Assembly (NCBI GenBank): GCA_018396395.1
Contig: JAGTQN010000002.1
Span: 1 to 50,050, forward strand
Origin: Candidatus Bathyarchaeota archaeon
GTDB lineage: Archaea > Thermoproteota > CALKCG01 > B24 > JAGTQN01
Direction of reading: 5' to 3'
Length of the DNA: 50,050 nucleotides
Part shown: piece by piece, positions 34,730 to 43,490 of the stretch
Layout of the letters: the number at the start of each line of letters is the position of its first letter
Position numbering within the stretch: the stretch's first letter is position 1
Made by a program: the position numbers and the translations under genes
Notes under the pieces: model-generated
What the model was told of the DNA's origin: nothing
Databases searched by the model: none
Seen by the model: the letters and a program-made list of their open reading frames with translations, nothing else

Positions 34730-35497
34730 GTGCGAACGAATTCGCCTGAATTTGACCTCACTTCAGAAGAGTTGGAGCTTTATGATAGGCAGTTAAGAAT
34801 GCCGAGCCTTGGAATCAAGGGCCAGAGGAAATTGAAGGAATCCTTAGCCGTGGTGGCTGGGATTGGGGGACTTGGATGCCCAGCCTCACTTTACTTGACC
34901 GCAGCAGGCTTTGGTCGAGTCAAGCTTATAGACAACGATGTCATCGAGCTTAGCAATTTGAATAGGCAGGTTCTACACTGGCACCATGACATTGGACGTT
35001 TCAAGGCTAAGTCAGCGGAGGATAAGCTTCGAAGGCTTAATCCCTTTGTTAAGGTGATGGGCATCGTAGCCAAGATTGATGAAAAGAATGTTGAAAGCTT
35101 AATTGAGGGGGCTGATGTGGTGATCGACGGCCAAGATAACTATAAGACGCGTTTTCTTTTGAACGATGCGTGTGTAAGGCATCGCATTCCCTTCATTCAT
35201 GCGGCCGTTCAGGGTGTTAATGGACAACTTATGACTATAATCCCTGGCAAGGGCCCATGTCTTCGATGCCTTTTCCCATCTCCCCCCATCGAGACTAAGC
35301 CCTTCCCTATCGTAGGGGCAACCTCAGCCTTGATGGCTGCCCTTCAGGTTCTTGAAGCCATAAAGGTCGTGGCAAAGATCGGTACACCTATGATCGGAAA
35401 ACTTCTGCTCTTTGAGGGAGAAGATACTAGATTTGAAGAAGTACCCATTATGCGCAATCCTGAATGTCCTGTCTGTGGTAAACTTGAGGAAGCTTAG
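34730..35497 (+). CDS. ThiF/MoeB/HesA-family adenylyltransferase (E1-like)
   Basis: Adenylates the C-terminus of a ubiquitin-like sulfur carrier. ATP-binding GIGGLGCP (44-51), LIDNDVIELSNLNRQ (67-80) and VIDGQDN are present. Zinc ligands are C177/C180 (CLRC) and C246/C249 (CPVC). The extra cysteine found in ThiF and UbaA between the two zinc pairs is not seen; the matching stretch is PFPIVGATSA. Adenylation without a thioester, as in MoeB, would fit. Starts at GTG 34730 after AAGGTGG. No sulfur-carrier gene is adjacent. Confidence 0.88.
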   Translation: MRTNSPEFDLTSEELELYDRQLRMPSLGIKGQRKLKESLAVVAGIGGLGCPASLYLTAAGFGRVKLIDNDVIELSNLNRQVLHWHHDIGRFKAKSAEDKLRRLNPFVKVMGIVAKIDEKNVESLIEGADVVIDGQDNYKTRFLLNDACVRHRIPFIHAAVQGVNGQLMTIIPGKGPCLRCLFPSPPIETKPFPIVGATSALMAALQVLEAIKVVAKIGTPMIGKLLLFEGEDTRFEEVPIMRNPECPVCGKLEEA

Positions 35498-35791
35498 CTC
35501 GGCTATCTTTCCGCGATAGAAGTCTTAAGGATCCGTTAGGAGAAGTCTTTCAGTTTGAAGAGTGGAAGAAAAAGTAATCATAGAATGGATTGGTGGTCCG
35601 ATGAACCGAACCTTCCGCCTTGAAAGGAGATTGTAGAGAATGATCATTCCAAAATCGTTAAAAACAACAATGCCCCTTACTTTTAGAATATTCCTTTAAA
35701 GCTTAAAGCCCTAAAGTTACTGAAACCAGTTTGGAAGGAATAGTAATTAATAAATAAAGTACGCTAGCAAAGGTATTTGGGAGGCTATGCT
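35498..35791 (+). promoter_or_regulatory. Gap with TATA box and ribosome site for the UroD-family gene
   Basis: About 290 bases without a gene. TTAATAAATAAAG (35747-35759) is a TATA-like box about 40 bases before the start, and GGGAGG (35779-35784) is a strong ribosome site seven bases before TTG 35792. Confidence 0.5.
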
Positions 35792-36853
35792 TTGAACTCA
35801 AGGGAAAGAATACTTTTAGTTTTGAGGCATAAGGAGCCGGATCGAGTCCCAATCCATGACAGCCCTTGGGGAGCGACTGTGGACCGTTGGAGGGCAGAGG
35901 GGTTGCCTTCAGGGGTTTCAGCAGCCGATTACTTTGGCTATGAGATCTACGGCTTTGGTGCTGATACGACGCCCCAGTTTCCTATAGAGGTCTTGTATGA
36001 AAACGAAGAGTATATTGTCGAAAGGGATGCCTATGGAGGAATAAGAAAAAACCACCGCGACCGATCGACGACACCTGAGGTCATAGACTATCCCTGTAAG
36101 ACGCGTGGAGACTGGGAGAGGATCAAGGTAAGGCTCCAACCAAGCGATCGAAGGGTAGACTGGGTAAGCGGGCTTCAAGCCCTGCATCGTGAACGAAGTA
36201 GGGGGCGCTTCATCACTTACAACGCTGCTGTAGGTTATGACAAGATTCAAAACTATGTCAGGTCCGTGGAGCTATTGAAAGCTATTATTCGGAGCCCAGA
36301 ATGGGTCATCGATATGTATGAAACGGATGCAAAGCTTGCGATGGATATGTGCGAAAGAATGATCCAAGGAGGGTTTGTCTTTGATGGGGCATGGCTCTTT
36401 TGCGACCTAGGCTATCGGAAGGGGCTTTTCTTCTCACCAAGGCATTATGAGGAGCAGCTTCATCCAGTTTTCAAGAAGCTTTGCGACTTCTTCCATAGCC
36501 GTGGGATGCCCGTATTCCTTCATTGCTGTGGCAATGTCAAGGATTTGGTCCCATACTTCATAGAGGAGGGTATAGATGTTCTTCAACCCCTCGAGGTGAA
36601 GGCAAGAATGGATCTTTTGGAACTGAAAGAAAAATATGGAGATAAGATGACCTTTATGGGAGGTATCGATGTCCGCCTTATGGCATCGGAGGACCCAAGC
36701 TTAATTGAGAATGAAATTAAGACGAAGATTTCGATTTCCAAGGTGGGAGGGGGCTATATATACCACTCCGACCATTCAGTGCCAAAGAATGTTAGCTTTG
36801 AGCAATACAAGCGAGTCATCCAGCTTGTCTTAAAATATGGGAGATATAGTTAA
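35792..36853 (+). CDS. UroD/MtaA-family methyltransferase-like protein
   Basis: TIM-barrel protein related to uroporphyrinogen decarboxylase and the corrinoid-dependent MtaA/MtbA/CmuA methyltransferases. N-terminal NSRERIL.VLRHKEPDRVP is the standard start of the family, and FLHCCGN carries the metal-binding His-Cys pair, expected for methyltransferases rather than haem synthesis. MGGIDVRLMAS follows near the C-terminus. An upstream TTG at 35777 is in frame, but GGGAGG sets TTG 35792 as start (353 residues). No corrinoid protein or MttB/MtaB partner is next to it, so its methyl donor and acceptor are unknown. Confidence 0.87.
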   Translation: MNSRERILLVLRHKEPDRVPIHDSPWGATVDRWRAEGLPSGVSAADYFGYEIYGFGADTTPQFPIEVLYENEEYIVERDAYGGIRKNHRDRSTTPEVIDYPCKTRGDWERIKVRLQPSDRRVDWVSGLQALHRERSRGRFITYNAAVGYDKIQNYVRSVELLKAIIRSPEWVIDMYETDAKLAMDMCERMIQGGFVFDGAWLFCDLGYRKGLFFSPRHYEEQLHPVFKKLCDFFHSRGMPVFLHCCGNVKDLVPYFIEEGIDVLQPLEVKARMDLLELKEKYGDKMTFMGGIDVRLMASEDPSLIENEIKTKISISKVGGGYIYHSDHSVPKNVSFEQYKRVIQLVLKYGRYS

Positions 36854-37000
36854 TGAAGCCTCCTGGATCGTTCGATATCGAAAGGGAAAAGTGAAATGGG
36901 TTTGCGAAGCATGATAATTGCTAGACTTTTTCCTCTTGCTCCAAAGTCTCTACTTTTAAATGAAACCTTTTCGAACTGTTGCTCGAATTTGCAAATTCCT

Positions 37001-37486
37001 TCAACTATAATAGACTCTAGGAGCCAATCCAACGCTATGATGAGCAAGACGAACAATTTGAAGGGCCTCATCCAATCTTTCGACTTCCACTAAGTAGAAA
37101 AGGTGTCCCTGGCAACCCTTTAAGCAGTCTGAGGAACCAAAGCCTCTTATAGGTAAAGCTTTGGAAGGATACCAAGCCTTTAAAGCAAGAGCTACCGAAC
37201 ATTCCATACGCTTCTCATTAGGCGAGGCGACAAAAGCAACTACTCTCACTCCTTCTGGGGAATTCAGAAGATAATCTATATGCCAAAAGGGCTTCTTTAC
37301 CCTTGATAAGTGCCTTCCAATACGTCCCCATAGACTTGTGGAACCCTTGCCGAGGGCTGAGCCCACATATACATAATAGCCTTTTTTGAATTCTATGTTT
37401 CCCAAAGCTCCGATCATGAGTTTTTGAGGAAGTTGAACCTCTATGATTAGAGAATAAGCTCCTCTTTCCATCTTTCCCTGCTCCAT
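37001..37486 (-). CDS. DUF123 (GIY-YIG-like) protein
   Basis: Matches the small DUF123 family (COG1833), distantly related to GIY-YIG nucleases and sometimes fused to endonuclease III. Typical features are GYYVYVGSALG with L.GRIGRHL, and WHIDYLL, then ECSVALAL and GFGSSDC. 161 residues from ATG 37486; a second ATG at 37471 is possible. No fusion or nuclease partner here. Function unknown. Confidence 0.88.
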   Translation of the reverse strand: MEQGKMERGAYSLIIEVQLPQKLMIGALGNIEFKKGYYVYVGSALGKGSTSLWGRIGRHLSRVKKPFWHIDYLLNSPEGVRVVAFVASPNEKRMECSVALALKAWYPSKALPIRGFGSSDCLKGCQGHLFYLVEVERLDEALQIVRLAHHSVGLAPRVYYS

Positions 37487-37632
37487 AGGACTCCGAACTT
37501 CTATGATAGAAACCTTTTCTTCTTTTACATTGTAACTATTCTTATAACTTTCCTAAAATGGCTGTCAACTTTCATAAGCTTTCTCGTAATACCTTTAGGT
37601 TCTAGGCTTTCTTTTACTTTATAAGGCTATTA

Positions 37633-37642
37633 TTTATAAATA
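37633..37642 (+). promoter_or_regulatory. TATA box giving a probable leaderless transcript
   Basis: TTTATAAATA is centred about 26 bases before ATG 37664, so transcription is expected to start at or just before the start codon of the DMT transporter gene. Confidence 0.55.
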
Positions 37643-37663
37643 TGAAAATTCTTCGTTGAGGCT

Positions 37664-38551
37664 ATGGAACCAGCCCTTGGTATGATCCTACCTTTCATAA
37701 CAGCGATTCTCTGGGGCTTTCACGCCTTGCTAGCTAAGAAAGGTATGGAAACTGGAGCGGTGGGAGGATTGGAAGGAGGTTTCTTTAGCCTTTGTTCTGG
37801 AGCCTTATTCACAGGCGCCTACTTAACGATCGATAGACCAACAATTTCCTTGACGCCAAGAAGTCTTCTAAACCTAGCCATAGCTGGAATCCTAAATTTC
37901 GCCTTAGGAACCATCGCGTATTTCCAAGCAATAGATATCTCTGGGGTTTCTAGGGCAACAGTTCTTTCGAGCGTAAGGCCCTTTTTCGCTGCCATCTTTG
38001 CCATTCTTCTATTAGGTGAACAGATGACAGAATGGATCGTATTCGGAACGATCCTTATTGTCTTAGGAATTTCGACAATCACTGGATTAAGGGGATTCTT
38101 AAAAAAGAATGATGGAAAGATGTTTAAATTAAAGGGCGATGCCCTCGCTTTATTGGCTTCCCTTTTCTTCGGCCTTAACCCGATCTTTATAAAAAAGGGT
38201 ATGGAAGGATTTGAAAATCCTTTCTTTGGAGTCTTCATTGCCATGGCATCGGGAGCCTTTGCCTATTTTCCCTTCCTTTTAATACGGAGAAAGGGTTTTA
38301 GGCATATTGGACTTGCCAGAGGAACCTCAGCCCTTTTCCTTGGATTGGCAGGCATAGCCAGTGCCTCGGCCAATTTCGCCTACTATAGTGCCCTTAGGCT
38401 CGTACCTGTGACGGTCGTTCTTCCTATATCTAATATTTATCCTTTTGTTGCGGCAGGACTGAGCATTTTAATATTAAATGAAAGAATAACGATTGGCTTT
38501 CTTATAGGCTCCTTTATGATCTTCATAGGGGTATTCTTAGTTACCATCTAG
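37664..38551 (+). CDS. EamA/DMT-family permease
   Basis: Ten predicted membrane helices in two EamA repeats (about 3-140 and 150-295). Conserved ends: AILLLGEQMTEW in the first repeat and LSILILNERITIG in the second, both with the L.E.. pattern of the drug/metabolite transporter superfamily. The substrate cannot be told. 295 residues. It stands alone, with a likely leaderless promoter, upstream of tRNA-Asp. Confidence 0.9.
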   Translation: MEPALGMILPFITAILWGFHALLAKKGMETGAVGGLEGGFFSLCSGALFTGAYLTIDRPTISLTPRSLLNLAIAGILNFALGTIAYFQAIDISGVSRATVLSSVRPFFAAIFAILLLGEQMTEWIVFGTILIVLGISTITGLRGFLKKNDGKMFKLKGDALALLASLFFGLNPIFIKKGMEGFENPFFGVFIAMASGAFAYFPFLLIRRKGFRHIGLARGTSALFLGLAGIASASANFAYYSALRLVPVTVVLPISNIYPFVAAGLSILILNERITIGFLIGSFMIFIGVFLVTI

Positions 38552-38600
38552 GAAGGGAGCTACGAAATCTTTAAGTAATTTTTGATCGCAAATGCAGTGA

Positions 38601-38677
38601 GCCCTGGTGGTGCAGCCCGGTTAACATCGTCGGCTGTCGCCCGACGGACGCGGGTTCAAATCCCGCCCAGGGCGCCA
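38601..38677 (+). tRNA. tRNA-Asp (GTC), CCA encoded
   Basis: Acceptor GCCCTGG (38601-38607) pairs with CCAGGGC (38667-38673). The anticodon stem is GTCGG/CCGAC with loop CTGTCGC, anticodon GTC at 38636-38638. T-arm is GCGGG-TTCAAAT-CCCGC. Discriminator base G (38674) is the aspartate identity element, and CCA (38675-38677) is in the DNA. No intron. Confidence 0.96.
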
Positions 38678-38720
38678 ATAAAATTTTAAATTGGATTGCT
38701 GAAATTTTAGGCGTGGTTGT

Positions 38721-39269
38721 ATGGTTAAGATAGATAGGGTCTGTAGTTATTTTGTGGAGCCTGGTCCTGAGAACACGGAAGACGTGATAAAGGCTGTTGC
38801 CAGAAGGCTTGAAGTAGGAGATGTTAGGACTGTGGTTGTGGCGAGCACTTCTGGAAATACGGGTGCGAAGTTTGCGGAAGCACTTAAGGGGAAGGTTAAA
38901 GTTGTAGCAATCTCGCATGAGAAAATGGAAGCTGGACTTAAAGATAGGATAGTTAAGCTTGGAGGCATTGCCGTTGACGAGACTCACCTACCCCTTCATG
39001 AAAGGGGGATGGATAAGGTGAGGAATGCCTTCTACAGCTTAGGTCAAGGCTTCAAGGTTGCCGTTGAAGTGATCTTAATAGCTACCGATAAAGGGGTCAT
39101 AAAGCCATACGAGGATGTCATAGGGGTTGCAGGTAGTGGGGAAGGAAGTGACACGGCAATAGTGGCTAGGTCAACGACCACAAAAGAGATCTTCGGCAAG
39201 GACCCAGGTAAAAAGCTTGAGATAAGGGAAATAATAGCCATGCCTTTAAAGAAGAAATGGTGGGATTAA
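38721..39269 (+). CDS. Pyruvate-kinase C-domain-like protein
   Basis: Matches the stand-alone PK_C (pyruvate kinase alpha/beta) family, COG1751, of unknown function. Features are VASTSGNTGAKFAEAL near residues 40-56, VVAISHE, and GVIKPYEDVIGVAGSGEGSDTA. 182 residues from ATG 38721. The catalytic barrel of pyruvate kinase is absent, so it is not an enzyme of glycolysis by itself. It begins 43 bases after the tRNA. Confidence 0.86.
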   Translation: MVKIDRVCSYFVEPGPENTEDVIKAVARRLEVGDVRTVVVASTSGNTGAKFAEALKGKVKVVAISHEKMEAGLKDRIVKLGGIAVDETHLPLHERGMDKVRNAFYSLGQGFKVAVEVILIATDKGVIKPYEDVIGVAGSGEGSDTAIVARSTTTKEIFGKDPGKKLEIREIIAMPLKKKWWD

Positions 39270-39993
39270 CCTCAAAATAAGTTTGATAAAGAACCCCTTA
39301 CTTTCTTTTATTTTCTTCAAAGAAAAGAAGGTTTGAACTTCTTTAGTTTCTTCAAGATTCAAAGCCTCACGTCTAGGATACCCCGCCCTTTCCCAGGCCC
39401 TTTTCTCGAAAACTAGTTCATTCATTTTACTTTCCTTCTGTTTTCATTCAACAAAAATATCAAATATTGCGCTTCCTGTTGGTTAGAGGTCAAATGCAAC
39501 TTTATCGTTCTTATATATTTTTCCCTAAAACTAATGGAAACAACTTCCGATTCATCATAAGCTTCTTTATTGGCTTCAAGAACTCCGTGAGCGAAAGATG
39601 CGAAGTCTAAAGTCTGAGGATGCCACGGTCTGATTCAAATTATCTTCGTTTATGCCAATAGAAGAACGCTTATCTTACAAGTAAAGTTTAAGCGAGATTC
39701 TTCTAGGTTTTGCCTGAATGCATGTGAGACTAATCCTTTCACACTTTCTCTAGCCAAGATCCGACTTATCATCCATGCAAACAAGGATGAGAGAAAACAG
39801 AATGAAGTTGATGGACGCAAAAATTCCTTTTCGAATGCTAACTTTTAACTATGCTTGTAATAAAGATGTTCCCGAAGAATTTTGTTAGGAAGCCCGGGCA
39901 CCTCTTCTTTTTGGATGAACCATGGGACCTCTTTCCTTCGAGGCCTCAGCAGATTTTTAAAGCACTTAATATCATCACTACTTCGGGAAGTCT
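39270..39993. other. AT-rich gene-free region of about 720 bases
   Basis: No protein of credible length. Holds a terminator-like hairpin near its start (listed separately) and a TATA-like CTTATATATTTTT near 39515. A GTGAGCG...CTGA...CTGA string around 39590-39635 was considered as a guide RNA and set aside. I see no tRNA or repeat array. Confidence 0.4.
39324..39344 (+). terminator. Terminator-like hairpin after the PK_C-like gene
   Basis: AAAGAAG (39324-39330), seven-base loop, CTTCTTT (39338-39344), about 55 bases after the stop and embedded in pyrimidine-rich sequence. Archaea often end transcription at T-runs, so the T-rich flanks may matter more than the stem. Confidence 0.4.
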
Positions 39994-40122
39994 ATGCCAG
40001 AGCTTTTCCTCGACTATCTTTGGCTTATCATATGGATACTCATTGTCATCATCGGCATCCTTTGCTTTCTATATCCTTTTCTAGAACCAAAGCCGGAGGA
40101 GATAGAGAGAAAGAAGCCATGA
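39994..40122 (+). CDS. Small membrane protein, 42 residues
   Basis: A short frame from ATG 39994 to TGA 40122. It begins MPELFLDYLW, then has one strongly hydrophobic helix (LIIWILIVIIGILCFLYP) and ends in a charged tail with EPKPEEIERKK. GGGAAG lies three bases before the start, rather close. The clear pattern of short N-terminus, one helix and charged cytoplasmic tail is hard to get by chance. It lies 71 bases upstream of lhr on the same strand. No family recognised. Confidence 0.5.
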   Translation: MPELFLDYLWLIIWILIVIIGILCFLYPFLEPKPEEIERKKP

Positions 40123-40193
40123 AGGGGATCACAAGAAGAGCTGCAGTCCTTTTCCGTAGCCCTTAGGAATTCCTTGGAAAAGGGTGCTATTCT

Positions 40194-43043
40194 TTGAATG
40201 TTTTTTCCCTTCTTTCGAAACCCCTGATAAGAGCCCTTCGAGAGGAGGGAATCGAAGAACCCACGGAGATCCAACGCCTGGCCATTCCAAGAATTCTCAT
40301 GGGTGAGAATGTCCTCCTCATAGCTCCTACAGGAACTGGTAAGACTGAGGGTGCCTGTATTCCCGTTTTTGAACTCTTCCTAAGAACGACGCCTTCCTTA
40401 TTCATGAAAGCCCGTCATGAAGGTATAGTGATCCTCTATATCACGCCCTTAAGGGCCCTGAACCGCGACATATTTAGAAGGCTTTTCAGGATTGGGGAAA
40501 GGATAGGGCTAAAGATCGAGGTTAGACATGGAGATACGGACCAAGCCACGAGAAGGCTCCAATCCATAAAGCCCCCAGATATGCTGATAACGACGCCTGA
40601 AACCCTTCAAGCCATCCTTCCAGGAAGGAGGCTGAAAGATTATTTACGAAACATTAGATGGGTAATAGTTGATGAGGTTCACGAGATCTGTTCTGATAAG
40701 CGAGGGGCCCAGCTCTGCATAGCCTTGGAACGCCTTCGTTGGCTAACGGGAAGAAGGTTTCAGCGCATCGGCCTTTCGGCTACGATCGGGGATCCTGAAC
40801 TAGTGGCAAGGTTTCTGGGGGGCTTGGAAGAAGTAAAGGTCTTAAGGGTTCCAAGTCCCAAGGAAATGGAGATTTGGGTCGAAAGTCCCTCCCCGACTGC
40901 CGAGGATGAAAAGGCTGCAGATAGGCTCCTAATTTCTCCTGGGAGTGTAGCCCGTGTAAGGCGAATCCTAGAGCTTATGGATAGCTATCAGCCGATGCTA
41001 GTCTTCGTCAATACTAGGGAGCATGCAGAGGCCCTTGCTTCTAGAATCCTTTCCCTCCAACAAACCTCGAAGGTAGGGGTCCATCATGGATCCCTTTCCA
41101 GAGATGTCCGGGTAAAAACCGAGCAAGATCTGAGGGAGGGGCGCCTACAGTGCGTTATAGCGACTTCAAGCCTTGAACTGGGCATCGATATTGGAACTCT
41201 GGACTTCGTGGTCCATTACATGTCCCCTCGCCAGGTTGTACGCCTTGTCCATAGGATAGGTCGAAGTGGCCATGCAGTTCTTGAGAAAAGTCGAGGATGC
41301 ATCCTCAGTGGTTTGCCTGAGGACATTTTGGAATCGGCCATCATAGCCAAGCGAATGCTAGAAGGGAGGCTAGAGAAGCCGATTATTCAATATAGTGCCC
41401 TTGATGTTTTGGCCCACCAGATTGCGGGGCTCCTCCTCGATAGGGGGAGCCTTCGTTTATCGGAGGCCTTCGAAAGCCTTCGAAAGGCCTATCCTTACCA
41501 AAATCTCGAACTCGAAGACTTCGAACTCACCATCCGACAGATGGCCGAAACACGCCTCATCTCCTTATATGGAGATACCATAAGCCCAAGGCGAAGGCTC
41601 CACAAGTACTACTTCGAAAATATCTCCATGATTCCTGAAGTAAGGCAGTACAGTGTCTATGATTTTTCCATGGGAAAAACGATAGGCTTCTTGGATCAAG
41701 AGTTTATAGGAAGAAACGGATCCCCAGGCGTTGAATTCATCATGCACGGTCAGACATGGCGAATTCTGAGCATAGAAGATGAGAGACATCGAGTCAATGT
41801 TGAGCCTATCGAGGGTAGCCTTGGAGCGATTCCGAGCTGGGAGGGGGAAATCATACCAGTTCCTTTTGAGGTTGCCGAGGAACTGGGTCTGGTCTATGGA
41901 TCTTTAGAATCAGCTATAAGGGAGGGTAAAGATGCCATAACCCTCCTCGAATCTTATCCAATAACCATAGATGCCAAGAAGAAGATTGTCGAATATGTTT
42001 CTCAGCAGATCATGAAAGGTTTTGAGGTCCCCACGGATAAAAGAATCGTTGTGGAGGGAAATGGAAGGTATATAGTCATTCATGCCTGCTTTGGAAACCT
42101 TATCAACGAGGCTTTGGGAAGGGTACTTTCAGCCATCCTAAGCAATCGTTTTGGGAGCTCCATCGGAATGCATGTCGATGCCTATAGGATTGCCCTTATT
42201 ACCGATGGAGGAATCGCTCCGAAGGATGTAATTCAGGAGATTAGGGGGCTGGAGCCTGGGCAAGTAACCTCAGTCCTTAAAGCCATCCTTCCAGAAACTA
42301 CCCTCTTCGCCTGGCATCTCTGGAATGTGGCCAAGAGATTCGGTATTGTGGAACGGGAAGCCGACTATTCCCTCTCGAAGGCTCGAGCCCTTGTTACCAT
42401 GCTTCAGAAAACTGCCGTTTTTGAGGAAACCTTTCGAGAGCTTTTCATTGAAAAACTCGATATCCATGGGGCTGAGGAGGTCTTGTCCTTGATAAAAGAG
42501 GGAAAAATCGAGGTCCTACCCTCGAGGGGTTCTGAGCCAGCCTCCCCTATGGCCCTTCCGATCCTCGATAGAATCGCCCCCCATGACCTTCTTAGGCCTG
42601 CCCTTCCTTCATCCGAAATTCTTTTCTATGTGAAGGAAAGGCTGAATAGGGAACGCCTCAAGCTCATATGCCTCTACAAGAACGATTGGGAATCGATACA
42701 GCAGATTGGCATGCTTGAGAAAGAGATTCGATGCCCCAACTGTGGCTCTACGCTCATTGCTGCTACAAGCCCCCAAGATCTAGAGCTCCGGAGAATAATT
42801 GCTAAAAAGTTGGAAGGAAAAATACTGGGACCTGAGGAGGCAAAACGTTGGATGACAGCTTGGAAGAGTGCAGGCCTCCTCCAGACATACGGGCGCCTTG
42901 GAGCCCTTCTCTTAGCGGGTAGGGGAATAGGTCCCACGATGGCAATCCGTCTTCTCCGTCGATACTATCGTTCTGAGGATGAGCTTTACTACCAGATCCT
43001 GAAAGCAGAGAGGGAATTCGTTAGGACAAGGCCATTCTGGTAG
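40194..43043 (+). CDS. lhr: Lhr-type DNA helicase
   Basis: Large superfamily 2 helicase. Q-like motif PTEIQRLAIP, Walker A APTGTGKT (44-51), DEVH box (160-163), SATIG, and in the second RecA domain HHGSLSRDVR, TSSLELGIDIG and RIGRSGHA are all present. The long Lhr-specific region follows, then CPNCGSTL (zinc ribbon) and a C-terminal domain. At 949 residues from TTG 40194 it is full length. Archaeal Lhr proteins act on replication or repair forks. It has an isolated position between two small hydrophobic frames. Confidence 0.95.
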   Translation: MNVFSLLSKPLIRALREEGIEEPTEIQRLAIPRILMGENVLLIAPTGTGKTEGACIPVFELFLRTTPSLFMKARHEGIVILYITPLRALNRDIFRRLFRIGERIGLKIEVRHGDTDQATRRLQSIKPPDMLITTPETLQAILPGRRLKDYLRNIRWVIVDEVHEICSDKRGAQLCIALERLRWLTGRRFQRIGLSATIGDPELVARFLGGLEEVKVLRVPSPKEMEIWVESPSPTAEDEKAADRLLISPGSVARVRRILELMDSYQPMLVFVNTREHAEALASRILSLQQTSKVGVHHGSLSRDVRVKTEQDLREGRLQCVIATSSLELGIDIGTLDFVVHYMSPRQVVRLVHRIGRSGHAVLEKSRGCILSGLPEDILESAIIAKRMLEGRLEKPIIQYSALDVLAHQIAGLLLDRGSLRLSEAFESLRKAYPYQNLELEDFELTIRQMAETRLISLYGDTISPRRRLHKYYFENISMIPEVRQYSVYDFSMGKTIGFLDQEFIGRNGSPGVEFIMHGQTWRILSIEDERHRVNVEPIEGSLGAIPSWEGEIIPVPFEVAEELGLVYGSLESAIREGKDAITLLESYPITIDAKKKIVEYVSQQIMKGFEVPTDKRIVVEGNGRYIVIHACFGNLINEALGRVLSAILSNRFGSSIGMHVDAYRIALITDGGIAPKDVIQEIRGLEPGQVTSVLKAILPETTLFAWHLWNVAKRFGIVEREADYSLSKARALVTMLQKTAVFEETFRELFIEKLDIHGAEEVLSLIKEGKIEVLPSRGSEPASPMALPILDRIAPHDLLRPALPSSEILFYVKERLNRERLKLICLYKNDWESIQQIGMLEKEIRCPNCGSTLIAATSPQDLELRRIIAKKLEGKILGPEEAKRWMTAWKSAGLLQTYGRLGALLLAGRGIGPTMAIRLLRRYYRSEDELYYQILKAEREFVRTRPFW

Positions 43044-43115
43044 GCTAGCCAATCGAGGGAGTTGAGAAAAAGATAGGAGGGATGGAGCCTTCCAAGGATC
43101 GAAGGAAAGCCCTAG

Positions 43116-43220
43116 ATGTTTTTGTTTTGGTTGCTTTGTGGCGTAATTCTTTTTTCCGGATTTTTCTTTCCGTTTCTGACCATCAAGATGGACGATTTTA
43201 GGAAATGGCTCCATGACTAA
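43116..43220 (+). CDS. Possible small membrane protein, 34 residues
   Basis: ATG 43116 to TAA 43220. Starts MFLFWLLCGVILFSGFFFPF and ends in a charged tail (KMDDFRKWLHD). A stop codon lies directly before the ATG, and GAAGGAAAG about eight bases upstream could be its ribosome site. One hydrophobic helix. It begins 73 bases after the end of lhr on the same strand. It could be chance in a T-rich stretch. Confidence 0.35.
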   Translation: MFLFWLLCGVILFSGFFFPFLTIKMDDFRKWLHD

Positions 43221-43490
43221 GACGGAGACGCTCCCCATTACCCATAAACCATCATTGAGCCACAAACAGTTTTGGCTGGTTTTTTCATTTGAGCTCATTC
43301 AAGCCTTGCTAGAATCCTCTAAGACTTCTATTATTGTATGAATCTTGGAATCGTAGTCCTTTTCCAAGTTGCTTTTAGAGGCATCTTTTCAATTCAATTC
43401 AATTTTCCTCCATAAAAGCTGCTATGCTTTTCCCCAATGGGAAGGTATAAGAGTAAGTAAGGGGGCCCAATATAAGGGAAGGAAGCGTAG
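43221..43490 (+). promoter_or_regulatory. Gap with promoter elements for the coiled-coil/SPFH module
   Basis: No gene. Contains a short ATTCA repeat (near 43390-43405), a TATA-like GGTATAAGAG near 43445, and GGAAGGAAG just before ATG 43491. Confidence 0.4.

Noticed and set aside
39585..39640. GTGAGCG...CTGA...CTGA string, C/D-like
   Set aside because: Boxes too close together and box C too degenerate for a guide RNA.
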